A DNA stretch of 39,665 bases from Gammaproteobacteria bacterium (GCA_011389885.1 JAABTK010000044.1:1-39665); one strand, 5' to 3'; shown: positions 16,501 through 29,344, counted from the stretch's first letter. Numbers and translations are program-made. The notes: a model not told the origin generated them from the sequence alone.

Positions 16501-17143
16501 GGAGCAACCGGCCTGGCGCATCTTGGTAGTGGACGACGACGCACCCAACCGCGCCTTGTTAAAAGACCTGCTCACGCCCATGGGCTTTGCGGTGCGCGAG
16601 GCCGCAGACGGCCTGGAGGCGGTGCGAGAATTCAAAGATTGGAACCCGGAACTAATCCTGTTGGATATGCGAATGCCGGTGATGGACGGCTATCAGGCCG
16701 CGCGCACGATTCGCGCCCTGCCAAAGGGATCCCAGGTCAAGATCCTGGCCCTGACCGCCAGCGCCTTCGAAGAGCAACGCGCGGAGGTCTTGGAATCCGG
16801 GTGCGACGAATTGATGGTGAAACCCTTCAAGACCGAACGCGTGCTGCGCACCATGGGCCGCCACCTCGGCGCCGAGTACCTGTACACCAGCGGCCCCGCC
16901 ACCCCGGTGGACGACGTCGAGGCCTTGACTGCGGCCGACCTGATGCGGCTACCCGACCCGCTGTTTAGCCGCCTCCAGCAAGCCATGCTGACCCTCGATA
17001 CCGATGCGCTGGAGCAAATGGACAACGAAATCCGCAACCTGAACCCGGAGATCGCAGACAGCCTCAAACTGCTGGCGGAGAATTACCAATACGACGCCCT
17101 GCAAGACCTGTTCGAACAGGCCCGCGAGGACCGCGCAACCTAA
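13565..17143 (+). CDS. BvgS/EvgS-like hybrid histidine kinase with two periplasmic SBP_bac_3 domains
   Basis: A 1192-residue membrane kinase. The signal peptide is 1-19. Two tandem amino-acid-type solute-binding domains follow (about 45-275 and 280-515), each starting with the related block WLADHP or WLEAQP and a conserved GxxxDL- or SADY-like segment. A single transmembrane helix lies near 520-545. A PAS domain (about 595-715), HisKA with phospho-acceptor His739 in SHELRTPLN, a HATPase domain with NATKF, DTGIGIP and GTGLGLAI, and a receiver (about 985-1105) with Asp1034 in LDMRMPVMDGY complete it. There is no Hpt domain, only a short helical tail. It begins 89 bp after the undecahaem gene. 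The ligand is unknown. ATG 13565 or 13568 could be the start. Confidence 0.92.
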   Translation: MMKIWLILLFSCGLSWTWAQDPRPPRPAEAAQSADNDISPAALTPAEKSWLADHPDIKFSAFLDQAPFVVRNPDGSLGGIMIDLFAHLSRAIGHEIGFEVAKTNEQHHSLSKSPGLYGNSAVIKTPQNESQYLMTEPYLVTPFFIFTTGDKLGEIQDDADLKGRKVAVMKGHRAQLQYLQDIGDVEVFTADSPLEQMRLVTSGQADALVGYMSYPYLINKYLMVDLAIAFVFKSDLGVRIGINPEHPMLLQILNKAIGVLDEDARQRVLAKWTDIARLDVPRELALSPEESAWLEAQPVLRVGVRGDWTPVEYLDASGALQGISADYRERLEKLLGVRLEPVHAGNWGQTLDLARKGGADLFLSLHPTPERREFLNFTESYLAMPMVIFTGPQAPYIGDLDELAGRRVAVAEGYAAQALLAANHPAIELIAAPDPETAVRLLASGEVYAFVGNILTAGHYIAKLGLTQLRVSGDTPYQYRQAFAARQDLPMLDRILHKALASIPQSDRQSMHQRWLTIRYDQAPDYALLWKILAAVALLFIVYTYWNRRLAAEVVRRRAAEERARSSAAQLSLAKEATDTANSELQQSVSVLNEGQQLGRIGGWSYDVASEAFWWTDELFVLHGLPIDRESAAVRDQVARSIEGYPEGDQELVRHCFRRAIDEGLPYDMEHRFTRYDGRRLWLRNVGKPILRHGKVAQVVGALIDISEQKRVQQELTAAKDAAEAANRAKSIFLANMSHELRTPLNAILGFSQLMARDASLGDLHRRQLNTINRSGEHLLAMINDVLDLSKIEAGKIELHPESVDLPGMLKDIGEMFRFRAREKSLAFGIDLDWTLPARARLDAGKLRQILINLLGNATKFTEHGEIRLRARANPGDAAQLCLEIEDTGIGIPHGQLDAIFQPFAQAGDSLVKRKGTGLGLAITYSFVELMGGGIEVRSTDGQGSLFRVTVPIEPLSAALSPSARTDSEPDSRVLRLAPEQPAWRILVVDDDAPNRALLKDLLTPMGFAVREAADGLEAVREFKDWNPELILLDMRMPVMDGYQAARTIRALPKGSQVKILALTASAFEEQRAEVLESGCDELMVKPFKTERVLRTMGRHLGAEYLYTSGPATPVDDVEALTAADLMRLPDPLFSRLQQAMLTLDTDALEQMDNEIRNLNPEIADSLKLLAENYQYDALQDLFEQAREDRAT

Positions 17144-17208
17144 CCCAGCCGCGTTGAAATAACGCAACCCAAGGGCTTTGATCGGGACCGAGGCGAAATG
17201 AGCCATTA

Positions 17209-17548
17209 AACCGCGAATGGACGCGAATAGACGCGAATACCCCGCGCGGCGCGTTAGGCGCGCCAACCACGAAACTCGAATTCAACCCCCGCCTTGCCGC
17301 GCGCCGTAACGCACCATCCCCGCCCCGGCGCCGGCCATGGTGCGTTACGCCCCGCTGGCGGTTCAAGGTTTGGTGCGATCACCCGGATTCCGGGGTATTT
17401 TGAATGCGGGGGTCTTGGGATAGGCGGGGCTAACGCACCCTACGGCGAAAAGGAAATAACGCCAAGACCGCCAAGGACGCCAAAGCGTAATAAGACCCCG
17501 ATAACCCGCAAAGCAAAAATTCGTGTCTATTCGTGTTTATTCGTGGTT
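17209..17548. repeat. Inverted pair of 30-bp ACGCGAAT-type repeats
   Basis: At 17209-17238 a unit of the form AACC[G/A]CGAAT..AC[G/A]CGAATAGAC[G/A]CGAAT occurs on the plus strand. At 17519-17548 the reverse complement of the same unit occurs with five differences in 30 positions. Each unit is itself made of three roughly 10-bp submotifs containing CGAAT. The two copies enclose the REP-like palindrome. Confidence 0.7.
17305..17349. repeat. REP-like palindrome, 13-bp perfect stem
   Basis: The arms are CGTAACGCACCAT (17305-17317) and ATGGTGCGTTACG (17337-17349). The loop contains the palindrome CCGGCGCCGG (17325-17334). Dispersed hairpins with a TAACGCACC arm are common in GC-rich gammaproteobacteria (from memory). 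Because it lies between converging genes it may also stop or stabilise transcripts from either side. Confidence 0.75.
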
Positions 17549-17580
17549 CTTCTCCTTCTTCAAAACTCAAGCTTCAAACT

Positions 17581-18876
17581 TCAAACCTCTAATAGCCGAA
17601 ACCCATCCGCCCCCATCATCGCCAGCCGCGCGCTGCCGTAGGCCGCCTCGGTCTGCGCCGCCCGCTGCACCTGCACCCCCAGCCGGCGCCGGCGAATCGC
17701 CTCCCAGGCCGGATTCACGCTGCCTCCGCCGGTGCTGTAGACCCGCCGCAGGCGGGGGGCCCCGAGTTCGGCCAGGCGCGCATAGCCCGCGGCCTCGATT
17801 GCGGCCAGCCCCTCGAACAAGCCCTGTAAAAACAAGGCAGGATCATCCGGACGCGGGCTCAGGCGCGGCGGCCATTGGGGATCGTTCACCGGAAAACGCT
17901 CCCCGGGGCTGCGCAGCGGGTAATAATCCAGGCCGCTCGGGGTCTCGGGCCGAATCCGCGGGGTCAGGCCTCGCAACGCCTCCGGGGTGAAGAAATCAAG
18001 CAGCACGGCCCCGCCGCTGTTGGAGGCCCCGCCGCAAATCCAGCAATCCCCCAGGCGATGACTGTAAACCCCGTATGCAGGGGCGAAGATCGGGGTCTCG
18101 GAGACCAGCTTCACCACCAGCGTAGAACCGAGCACCGTCACCCCCTCGCCCGGCGCCCGCGCCCCGGCGGCGATAAAGGCCGCGGTGCTATCGGTCGCCC
18201 CGGCGCGCAGGCGCAAGCCCTCCGGCAAGCCGAGTTCGCGCGCCGCCGCGGGATCGATCGGCCCCCAATCCGCGCCGGCTGGCGAAACCTCCGGCAGCAC
18301 GTCGGGCGGGACCCCGAGCGCGTTCAGCCAATTCGGCCAGCGACGGGTGCGCGGATCGTAACCCAGCTTCAGCGCATTGGTCTCATCACTGCCCCCCTGC
18401 CGGCCCAGCATCAGACCGGCGATCCAGTCCGCCTGATGCACCACCCGGTGCAGACCCGGATGCCGTTCCAACAGCCACAGGCATTTCGCCAACGCAGAGC
18501 TGGGACCGCGGGCAGCGCTATCCGCCGGGGCCGCGGCGGCAATCCGCCGCGCCTGGGCGCTTGCGCGGGCGTCGTTATACATCAACGCCGGCCCCAAGGG
18601 GCGGTCATCGGCATCCAACGCCAGCAGCGTAGCGGAGGTGCCGTCGATGGCCAAGGCCCGCGGTCGGCCCGCGCCCAAACGCCCGCTCAGGGTCCGCACC
18701 GCCCGCCAAACCGCGTCCCGCCAAACCGCCGGATCCTGCTCCGCCGCGGCGCCGCGACCCTCGGGCAACGGATACCCGACCCGCGCCTCGCCGCGCCGCG
18801 CACCCTGCGCATCCAAGGCGCAGGCCCGCACCCCGGAGGTGCCGAGATCGATGCCGATAAACAGCGGGTCCGCCAT
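17581..18876 (-). CDS. FGGY-family carbohydrate kinase
   Basis: A 431-residue protein from the ATG at 18876; a TTG three codons upstream is also possible. FGGY kinases phosphorylate sugars or polyols with ATP. The phosphate-1 loop IGIDLGTSGVRA lies at residues 7-18, the conserved base Asp229 lies in AGATDSTAAF, and the C-terminal ATP-binding block YSTGGGSVNPAWEAIRRRRLG is present. The length is shorter than glycerol kinase (about 500) and close to short xylulokinase- or ribulokinase-like members. No sugar transporter or isomerase is adjacent, so the substrate cannot be named. It converges with the kinase gene ending at 17143. Confidence 0.88.
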   Translation of the reverse strand: MADPLFIGIDLGTSGVRACALDAQGARRGEARVGYPLPEGRGAAAEQDPAVWRDAVWRAVRTLSGRLGAGRPRALAIDGTSATLLALDADDRPLGPALMYNDARASAQARRIAAAAPADSAARGPSSALAKCLWLLERHPGLHRVVHQADWIAGLMLGRQGGSDETNALKLGYDPRTRRWPNWLNALGVPPDVLPEVSPAGADWGPIDPAAARELGLPEGLRLRAGATDSTAAFIAAGARAPGEGVTVLGSTLVVKLVSETPIFAPAYGVYSHRLGDCWICGGASNSGGAVLLDFFTPEALRGLTPRIRPETPSGLDYYPLRSPGERFPVNDPQWPPRLSPRPDDPALFLQGLFEGLAAIEAAGYARLAELGAPRLRRVYSTGGGSVNPAWEAIRRRRLGVQVQRAAQTEAAYGSARLAMMGADGFRLLEV

Positions 18877-19033
18877 GGTCTTCAACCCCCAAGCCGAATA
18901 AGCCTGCGCGCAATCTTTGCTTCACGCGATAAAGGCTGTAACCCGTCTGCACGAGCACAGCCGCTCAACCAACCGCCGCCCAGGTTTTTAACCAAAAATC
19001 CCGCTGCATCCGCTGCGTTTCTATGAACCGCTG

Positions 19034-19063
19034 TTTCCGTCTCCCCCGCGGGCGGGCTATAGT
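19034..19063 (+). promoter_or_regulatory. Weak candidate sigma70 promoter for the sensor operon
   Basis: TATAGT at 19058-19063 is a fair -10 hexamer, with TTTCCG 18 bp upstream as a poor -35. The expected start (around 19070) lies about 75 bp before the fusion-protein ATG. The rest of the gap 18877-19143 shows no gene. Confidence 0.3.
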
Positions 19064-19143
19064 GGGGAGTATAAGGGATTAGGATGCCGAGCAGACCAAG
19101 GCATGATGCCAACCCATTCCCGGAAGGTTTCGGAGAAGCACCG

Positions 19144-21305
19144 ATGATTCGACGCCATTTATTCCTCTTCCTCGCCGCGGCGGCGCTGCTGCTCGGCATC
19201 CTGCTGGCCTTGCTCTGGACCGGGCGCGCGCCCCTGCCCGGGGCCGCGCCGCCGTCCGCCGAATCCGCACCCGTGCGCCAACTGCGCTTCGGCCACAACA
19301 CCCCGGAGGACAGCGCCCTGCACGCGGCCGCCGCGCGCTTCGCGCAGCAGGTCGCCGAGCGCAGCGGCGGGCGCCTGCGGGTCGCGGTCCACCCGGCGCA
19401 GCAACTGGGCAACGATCACCAAATGGTGGAAATGGCGCGCGCCGGCGAGTTGGATATCCTGCTCACCCCCACGGCCAAGATGAGCGTGCCGTTGCCGGCC
19501 ATGCAGTACGCCGACCTGCCGTTCTTCTTTCCCGCACGCGATGACCTCTACGCCATGCTCGACGGCGAACCCGGCCGCATGCTGCTCGACAAGCTGCACA
19601 GCATCGACCTGGTGGGCGTCACCTTTTGGGAAAATGGTTTCAAGCACTTTACCGCCAATCGCCCTCTGACCCGTCCGCAAGACTTCGCCGACCTTAAGAT
19701 TCGCACCATGAAGAGCCGCATCCTGATGGAGCAGTTTCGCAGTTTCGGCGCAACCCCCATCCCCATCGACTTCCACGCCACCCGCGCGGCCTTGGCCGAC
19801 GGCGTGGTGGACGGTCAGGAAAACCCGCTGGTGGCCATCTACAGCATGGGCTTTCACCAGGTGCAATCGGACCTAACCCTGTCCAGCCACGGCTATTTGG
19901 GCTATGTGCTATCCATTAGCGCCAAGGTGTTCGAGACCCTGCCCCAGGACCTGCGCCAGATCCTACTGGAGACCGGCCGCGAACTCACCACCTGGGAGCG
20001 GGCCGAGACCCACCGCCGGGAACAGGACCTGTTGCAACGCATTCGCGACACCGGGGTGACGGTGCATACCCTGGACGAGGCCGCTCGCCAGGCCTTCGCC
20101 GCCCGCACCGCGCATATTCCGGGGTTGTTCGAGGCGGTGATCGGCCCCGACCTGCTGTCCAAGACCCAAGAGCTGCTGTTCGAGCGCTACGGCGAGAAAG
20201 ACGCCATCGTCATCGGCCTGGACGCCGACCTGTCCGCCGACACCCGCGCCGCCAGTCTGGCAATCAAGCGCGGCGCGACCCTGGCGATCGAACAACTCAA
20301 CGCCGCCGGCGGGGTGTTGGACGGCCGCCCCCTGCGCCTGTTGGCCCGCGATCATCGCGGCCAACCCACCAAAGGCGCGGATAATATCCATTGGTTCGCC
20401 CGCCAGCCGCGCGTCGTCGCCATCCTGGGCGGCCCGCACAGCCCGGTGGCCATCGCCGAATTAGAGCCGGTGCATGCGCACGGGATTCCGTTTATCGCCA
20501 CCTGGTCGGCGGCGGCGGAGGTGGTGGAAAACGGCCACCGGCCCAACTACGTCTTTCGCGTCTCGGCCAACGACCGCTTCGCCGCCCCCTTCATTGTGGA
20601 GCACCTGCCGGAGTCGGTGGAACGCCCTGCCCTAGTGGTGGAAAACACCCTTTGGGGGCGTTCCAATCAACAACGGATGCAGCGCCACATCCAGTCCCAA
20701 GGCGGGGCCTTCGTCTACACCGAGCGGGTCAACCGCGACCAGCAGCTCGACGCCCTGTTACAGCGCCTACAAGAAAACCGCGCCGACGCCGTGGTGTTGG
20801 TGACCAGCCCGCAGGAAGGCGAGCGCCTGTTACGCGCCCTGGCCGAAATGCCCGCCCCGCCGCAGGTAGTGGCCCATTGGGGCGTGGCGGGCACGGACCT
20901 GTGGCGCCGCAATCAGGCCGCGCTGCGGCAACTCGATTTCAGCTTTTTCCAAACCTTCACCTTCGCCCACGCCGCCAACCCCCAGGCCCTGGCGCTGGAC
21001 GAGCGGTATCGCACCCGCTACCGCATTGCGCCAAACCAGCCCATCGTGGCCCCGGTCGGCGTGGCCCAGGCCTATGACGCCGTGCATCTGTTGGCGCGCG
21101 CCATCCAACGCGCCGGCTCCGCCGAAAGATCCGCCGTCCGCGATGCGCTGGAGCGCATTCCCCGCCATACCGGGGCGATCAGGGTCTATGCCCCGCCCTT
21201 CACCCCCGAGCGGCACGACGCCCTGAGCCTGGAAGACTACCATATCGCCCGCTTCGACCACCGGGGGCGCATTGTGCCGTCCCGACACGGGGAGCCCCCA
21301 GCGCC

Positions 21306-21309
<4 letters not shown>
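19144..21309 (+). CDS. Fusion of a TRAP (DctP-type) and a PBP1/LivJ-type solute-binding protein
   Basis: A 721-residue protein. ATG 19144 is chosen because GGAGAAG precedes it and a hydrophobic export signal or anchor (residues 5-25) follows at once. Residues about 46-347 match TRAP DctP proteins: [20 protein letters not shown], then Arg187 in LKIRTMKS, the usual carboxylate-binding Arg, and VVDGQENPL (221-229). Residues about 354-712 match the branched-chain amino-acid (PBP type 1) family: [20 protein letters not shown], then [18 protein letters not shown]. These are two unrelated binding folds in one chain. No TRAP or ABC permease is near; the next gene, overlapping by 4 bp, is a hybrid kinase. 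So a sensing role rather than transport is likely (inference). Confidence 0.88.
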
Positions 21310-25001
<3,692 letters not shown>

Positions 25002-25034
25002 GCCCGCCCCGTCACCTCTAACTGGAAACCTAGA

Positions 25035-26105
25035 ATGCCCTCGGACAAGCGACAACGCGTGCTGGTGGTGGACGACACCCCCGAAAACATCGAAGTGCTG
25101 CGCCAAACCCTGCGCGACGACTACGCGGTCATGGCCGCCATTAAGGGCGAAAAGGCCCTCAACATCGCCCGCGGCCCCACCCCGCCCGACCTCATCCTGC
25201 TCGACATCATGATGCCCGGCATGGACGGCTACGAGGTCTGCCGCCGACTCAAGGCCGACCCCGCCACCCGCGACATCCCGGTGATCTTCGTCACCGCGCT
25301 AAACGAAACCGGCAACGAGGCCCAGGGCCTGGAACTGGGCGCCGCCGACTACATTCGCAAACCCTTCGAACCCATCCTGGTGCATGCGCGGGTGCATAAC
25401 CACCTGGAACTCAAGCGCCACCGCCAAGAACTCGAAGACCTAGTGGCCGAACGCACCCGCGAACTGGTGCTGACCCAAGACGTCACCGTCGAGGCCATGG
25501 CCTCCCTGGCCGAATACCGCGACCCCGACACCGGCGGCCACATCAAGCGCACCCAGCACTATGTGCGGCGGCTGGCCGAGCACCTGCAACACCACCCCGA
25601 CTACCGCGACTACCTCACCGCGGACACCATCCGCCTGCTCTATCAATCCGCGCCCCTGCACGACATCGGCAAGGTAGCGGTGCCGGACAAGATCCTGCTC
25701 AAGCCCGGCCGCCTCACCGACGACGAATTCGCAATCATGAAGCGCCATGTGGAATACGGGGCCAACGCCCTCGCGGTGGCCGAACACGGATCCCACGTCA
25801 CCTGGTTCCTGAGCCTAGCGCAAGACATCATCCTCGGCCACCACGAAAAATGGGACGGCAGCGGCTACCCCAACGGCCTCGCGGGCGACGCCATCCCCAT
25901 CGGCGGGCGCCTGATGGCCCTCGCCGATGTCTACGACGCCCTGATCAGCCGCCGCTGCTATAAAGAACCCTTCTCCCACCACCACGCCCTGGAGATTATC
26001 CGCGAAGGCGTCGGCAAACACTTCGACCCGCAAATGGCCGAAACCATGCTGGAAATCGCAGACGACTTCAAACAGATCGCCGAACGCTACAAAGACCGCG
26101 CCTGA
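25035..26105 (+). CDS. REC-HD-GYP response regulator (predicted cyclic-di-GMP phosphodiesterase)
   Basis: A 356-residue RpfG-like protein. The receiver domain (about 8-122) has Asp57 in LLDIMMPGMDGYE and Lys in RKPFEP. A coiled linker follows, then an HD-GYP domain with HD at 209-210 (HDIGKVAVPD) and GYP at about 277-279 (HHEKWDGSGYPNG). HD-GYP domains degrade c-di-GMP. The gene follows the hybrid kinase by 34 bp and has a receiver to accept a phosphate from its Hpt domain, so fusion receptor, kinase and phosphodiesterase likely form one pathway. Confidence 0.93.
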   Translation: MPSDKRQRVLVVDDTPENIEVLRQTLRDDYAVMAAIKGEKALNIARGPTPPDLILLDIMMPGMDGYEVCRRLKADPATRDIPVIFVTALNETGNEAQGLELGAADYIRKPFEPILVHARVHNHLELKRHRQELEDLVAERTRELVLTQDVTVEAMASLAEYRDPDTGGHIKRTQHYVRRLAEHLQHHPDYRDYLTADTIRLLYQSAPLHDIGKVAVPDKILLKPGRLTDDEFAIMKRHVEYGANALAVAEHGSHVTWFLSLAQDIILGHHEKWDGSGYPNGLAGDAIPIGGRLMALADVYDALISRRCYKEPFSHHHALEIIREGVGKHFDPQMAETMLEIADDFKQIAERYKDRA

Positions 26106-26259
26106 AATGCGTGCGCCGCCGCCGTCCGTTGGTCCGGGAGACACCCGCAACGAAAGACAGACCGTTGCCGGCTCATTGCCAGAGACATCGTGCCTGAGCG
26201 CATCCATCGGACCCCGCAAAGCCATGGGATGCGCCGACGAACAAGAGGAAGGAGTCGTC

Positions 26260-27837
26260 ATGACCCGAACCGCGACACGAAAAAAGCTGCCCATCGGCAT
26301 TCAGACCTTTCGCAAGATACGCGAGGAGGACTGTTATTACGTCGATAAGACACAGCACCTGCTCAAACTAATCGACGAAGGCGTCCACTATTTCCTCTCC
26401 CGCCCCCGCCGCTTCGGCAAGTCGCTGCTGGTGGACACCCTGGCCGAGCTGTTCGCCGGCAACGAGGGGCTGTTTCAGGGCCTGTATATCCATCCGCTTT
26501 GGGATTGGTCACGGAGCTACCCGGTGGTGCGTTTCAGCTTTTCCGATGGGCTGCTCAAGAGCCCCGAGGGGCTGGAGTCGCACATCCGCGCCCAACTCCA
26601 GGACAACCAGCGCCGCCTGGGTGTGCAATGCACCCCCCCTTGGGATGAGTCGGTCTCCCTCTGCCTCGCGCAACTCATCCGATTGGCCCATGAAAAACAC
26701 GGCCAACGGGCAGTGGTGCTGGTGGATGAATACGACAAGCCGATTCTCGATAACCTGGGAGACCGGGAACTGGCGCGGCAGATGCGGGATGATTTGCTAG
26801 ACCTTTTTTCCGTGTTCAAGGAGCACGGCGAAGACATTGAATTCTCCTTGATCACCGGTGTAAGCGAGTTTCCGAAGGCCGCCCTGTTCAGCGGGCTGAA
26901 CAACCTTGAAGACATTACCTTGCTGCCCGACTACTCCAGCCTGTGCGGCTACACCGAGCAGGACCTGGAGACGGTCTTCGCCCCGGAGCTGGAGGGCCTT
27001 GATCGGGACAAGATCCGCCACTGGTACAACGGCTACAACTGGCTGGGCGAAGCCGTTTACAACCCCTTTGATGTGTTATTGCTGCTGCAAGATCGACTAT
27101 TCCGCCCCTGGTGGTTCGAGACCGGTTCGCCCGCGTTTCTAATCGATCTGCTGATGGAGCGACAGATCTACACCCCCGAACTCTCCGCCCTGCAAACCGA
27201 CCTCTCCCTGCTCTCCAGTTTCGACGTGGACCACATCGCCACCGAGGCGCTGTTGTTTCAGGCCGGCTATCTGACCATCGGCGACGTGGAAGACGTACTG
27301 GGTATGCAACAATATACCCTGCGCTATCCCAACCACGAGGTGGAGACCTGTCTGAATCTCTTCCTCGCCCGCGCCCTGGTCAAGGATCCCTCTGCGCAAA
27401 ACCACAATGGGATGCGCCTGTACCGACTCCTGCAGGCCAACGACTTCGACGGCATGCAGGCGCTATTCACCGCCTTCTACGCCGGCATCCCCCACGCCTG
27501 GCACGCCAATAACCCGATTCAGGAGTACGAGGGCTATTACGCCAGCGTCTTCTACAGCTACTTCGCCGGGCTGGGCCTGGATATCGTGTGCGAGGATATG
27601 TCCAGCAAGGGGCGGCTGGATATGATGGTCACATTCAACCGGCAGTACTATCTGTTCGAGTTCAAGGTGGTCGAAGAGACCCCGAAAGGCCGCGCCCTCG
27701 ACCAGATCAAGGAACGCGGCTACGCCGACAAATACGCCGCCGCCGGCTGGCCGATCCACCTAATCGGGATGGAGTTCAGCAAGGAGAGCCGCTCGGTGGT
27801 CGGATTCGAGGTGGAGCATTGGGAGAAAAACCAGTAA
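26260..27837 (+). CDS. AAA-ATPase-like / PD-(D/E)XK nuclease-like protein (DUF1703 type)
   Basis: A 525-residue protein. ATG 26260 is preceded by an excellent AGAGGAAGGAG ribosome site and starts the conserved block KKLPIGIQTFRKIREEDCYYVDKT; the open frame extends upstream to 26107 but without similarity. The P-loop-like motif RPRRFGKSLL lies near residues 50-59, a Walker B-like VVLVDEYDKPI near 155, and a C-terminal nuclease-like core SKGRLDMM...YYLFEFKVV near 450-475. The family is abundant in genomes of purple sulfur bacteria, Bacteroides and others. Its role is not established; it is often treated as mobile or defence-related. It probably is not part of the signalling operon, given its own ribosome site and a 154-bp gap. 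Confidence 0.85.
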   Translation: MTRTATRKKLPIGIQTFRKIREEDCYYVDKTQHLLKLIDEGVHYFLSRPRRFGKSLLVDTLAELFAGNEGLFQGLYIHPLWDWSRSYPVVRFSFSDGLLKSPEGLESHIRAQLQDNQRRLGVQCTPPWDESVSLCLAQLIRLAHEKHGQRAVVLVDEYDKPILDNLGDRELARQMRDDLLDLFSVFKEHGEDIEFSLITGVSEFPKAALFSGLNNLEDITLLPDYSSLCGYTEQDLETVFAPELEGLDRDKIRHWYNGYNWLGEAVYNPFDVLLLLQDRLFRPWWFETGSPAFLIDLLMERQIYTPELSALQTDLSLLSSFDVDHIATEALLFQAGYLTIGDVEDVLGMQQYTLRYPNHEVETCLNLFLARALVKDPSAQNHNGMRLYRLLQANDFDGMQALFTAFYAGIPHAWHANNPIQEYEGYYASVFYSYFAGLGLDIVCEDMSSKGRLDMMVTFNRQYYLFEFKVVEETPKGRALDQIKERGYADKYAAAGWPIHLIGMEFSKESRSVVGFEVEHWEKNQ

Positions 27838-27982
27838 CGCCGGCTCGCACGAGGCCTGAGTCCCGAAAGGTGCTGGAGTGTCAAACGCGAGTTTGACCCG
27901 GAGGCGATTTTTTCACTCGACCGCGGGAGGTTGGGGCTTTAACCGGGGCGATGCCCCTCCGGAAGCAGGGCGAGATGGGCGC

Positions 27983-28498
27983 TTACCTTGGGACCTCTCC
28001 CGCTTTCGACTCCGGTTCGAGTCGTTCGGAGCATTCCCGATCTGTGGCGCCCTCCGAGCTTTCGGTGCCCGAGCTGAGCTTTTGATACCAGCCGAGGCCG
28101 ATCACCAAGAACACCGCGGCCACAAGGAGCGCGGTGGGATAAATGAGTTGTTCCATGGCGGTGGTGCCGGTCTCGAAGATGAACACTAAGGCCTCCAGGG
28201 TGACCGCGATGACGATGATCACCAGGAATTTGGTCAGGGTGCGGCGGGCCTCGCGGGGCGAACGGAGTTCGCGCTCCCGGGTGACTTCTTCTTCGTAAAG
28301 GTATTTCGCGATGTCGAACACCGCTAAGGCGATGACCGTGAGGCCGATGGCGTCCAAGGCGGCGCTAACCAATTCGTGCGTCCCGGCGATGGCCAGGAGC
28401 ACGTCCCGCAGCCCCACCAGGATTAACAACAGACTGAGCAGACTCAGCACTACGCTGGAAAATAGATACAGCAGGTTGGTGAGGCGATTAAAGAGCAT
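27983..28498 (-). CDS. Small four-helix membrane protein
   Basis: A 171-residue protein with four hydrophobic helices (about 8-30, 45-63, 88-108, 117-137). Between helices 2 and 3 is a charged cytoplasmic-type stretch, DIAKYLYEEEVTRERELRSPREARR. The C-terminal 30 residues are polar. I remember similar proteins annotated as general glycosylation pathway protein, but I see no enzymatic motif and would keep it as a protein of unknown function. It starts 3 bp after the reductase gene stop and is the last gene of a three-gene minus-strand operon. No gene is seen in 27838-27982. Confidence 0.75.
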   Translation of the reverse strand: MLFNRLTNLLYLFSSVVLSLLSLLLILVGLRDVLLAIAGTHELVSAALDAIGLTVIALAVFDIAKYLYEEEVTRERELRSPREARRTLTKFLVIIVIAVTLEALVFIFETGTTAMEQLIYPTALLVAAVFLVIGLGWYQKLSSGTESSEGATDRECSERLEPESKAGEVPR

Positions 28499-28501
28499 GC
28501 C

Positions 28502-29344
28502 TCAGGCCGCCCTGCGGCGGTCGAACACGGCGAATTGCTGACCCAAGCCCTGGCCGCGCGGGGCTTGGTAATACAGCTCGGCGAGTTCAAAACAGGCGCC
28601 GCTCGGCAAGCCGTCGCCTTCCACCAAGGCTTGGTAGTTGCGCCCCCCGAGCAGGCAATGGGCCTGGGTGAGGTAGAGCCGGTCCAAGGCATCGGCGACC
28701 ATTAGGGTATGCAACACCTGCGGCCCGGCCACCACATACACGCTGCCGAAGCCGCCCCGCCCCAAGGCGGCGCGCAGTTGGCCGCCATCCACTCTGGCCC
28801 CGGCGCCGCAAGTCCAAACCTCGGCCCCGGCCTGTTCGGCGCGGGCGCGGGCCGGGCCGGCGGCAGCGTCGCCAGTGGCGATATAGAGCGGACGATCAAA
28901 GGCGGCGATGGCGTCGAAATCCAGGTCCAACCGCCCCGAGACCACCAATAGGGCGGGCTGCGGGGACAGGCCGGCGGCCTGTCGCCACGGCGCCAGGTCC
29001 GGGTGGCGGGCGTCCAGCGGAACGCGCTCCGCCAGCGGTTTGTCGGCCCCCGGGCGGAGGAACTGGCCGCTGACCGCCACCACCTCGGCCTGCGCCGCCA
29101 ACTCTTGAAACAGCCGCCAATCGTCATCATTGGCGATGGCCCGGGGCACGCCCAGGCGCCCGGTGTCGGCGCCTTCCACGGCAATGCGCCCGTCCAGGCT
29201 CGCCAAGAAGTTGGTGTAGATGAAGGGCGCGCCGCCCGCCGCGCGACGATCGAGCCGATGCTCCAGAAAGAGCCCTTGCAGGGGCTTCTCTTCCAAAGGC
29301 TGGGGGTGCAGCGGCCGCACGACCGCGGGCGCCGCGGCACTCAT
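28502..29344 (-). CDS. RibD C-terminal-domain (pyrimidine/dihydrofolate-reductase-like) protein
   Basis: A 280-residue protein related to the reductase half of RibD: PFIYTNFLASLDGRIAVEG (about 40-58) is the typical substrate-site block. SVYVVAGPQVLHTLMVADALDRLYLTQAHCLLGG (about 200-233) is the NADPH-binding and C-terminal block. There is no deaminase domain, so it is a stand-alone reductase. Riboflavin synthesis is possible, but stand-alone members often have other, unknown substrates. Its ATG overlaps the stop of the 59-residue gene upstream (ATGA), and it precedes the membrane-protein gene by 3 bp. Confidence 0.82.
   Translation of the reverse strand: MSAAAPAVVRPLHPQPLEEKPLQGLFLEHRLDRRAAGGAPFIYTNFLASLDGRIAVEGADTGRLGVPRAIANDDDWRLFQELAAQAEVVAVSGQFLRPGADKPLAERVPLDARHPDLAPWRQAAGLSPQPALLVVSGRLDLDFDAIAAFDRPLYIATGDAAAGPARARAEQAGAEVWTCGAGARVDGGQLRAALGRGGFGSVYVVAGPQVLHTLMVADALDRLYLTQAHCLLGGRNYQALVEGDGLPSGACFELAELYYQAPRGQGLGQQFAVFDRRRAA

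Larger units (their letters stand above)
17144..17580. other. Repeat-rich intergenic region
   Basis: No gene is supported in these 437 bases. They contain an REP-like palindrome (17305-17349), a pair of inverted 30-bp repeats near the edges (17209-17238 and 17519-17548), a partial copy of the palindrome arm (TAACGCACCCTACG near 17431) and a stretch with reiterated CGCCAAG (17459-17483). The content looks like accumulated small repeats between convergent genes. Confidence 0.7.

Noticed and set aside
17875-19026. 383-codon plus-strand frame
   Set aside because: Antisense to the FGGY kinase, with no recognisable motif.
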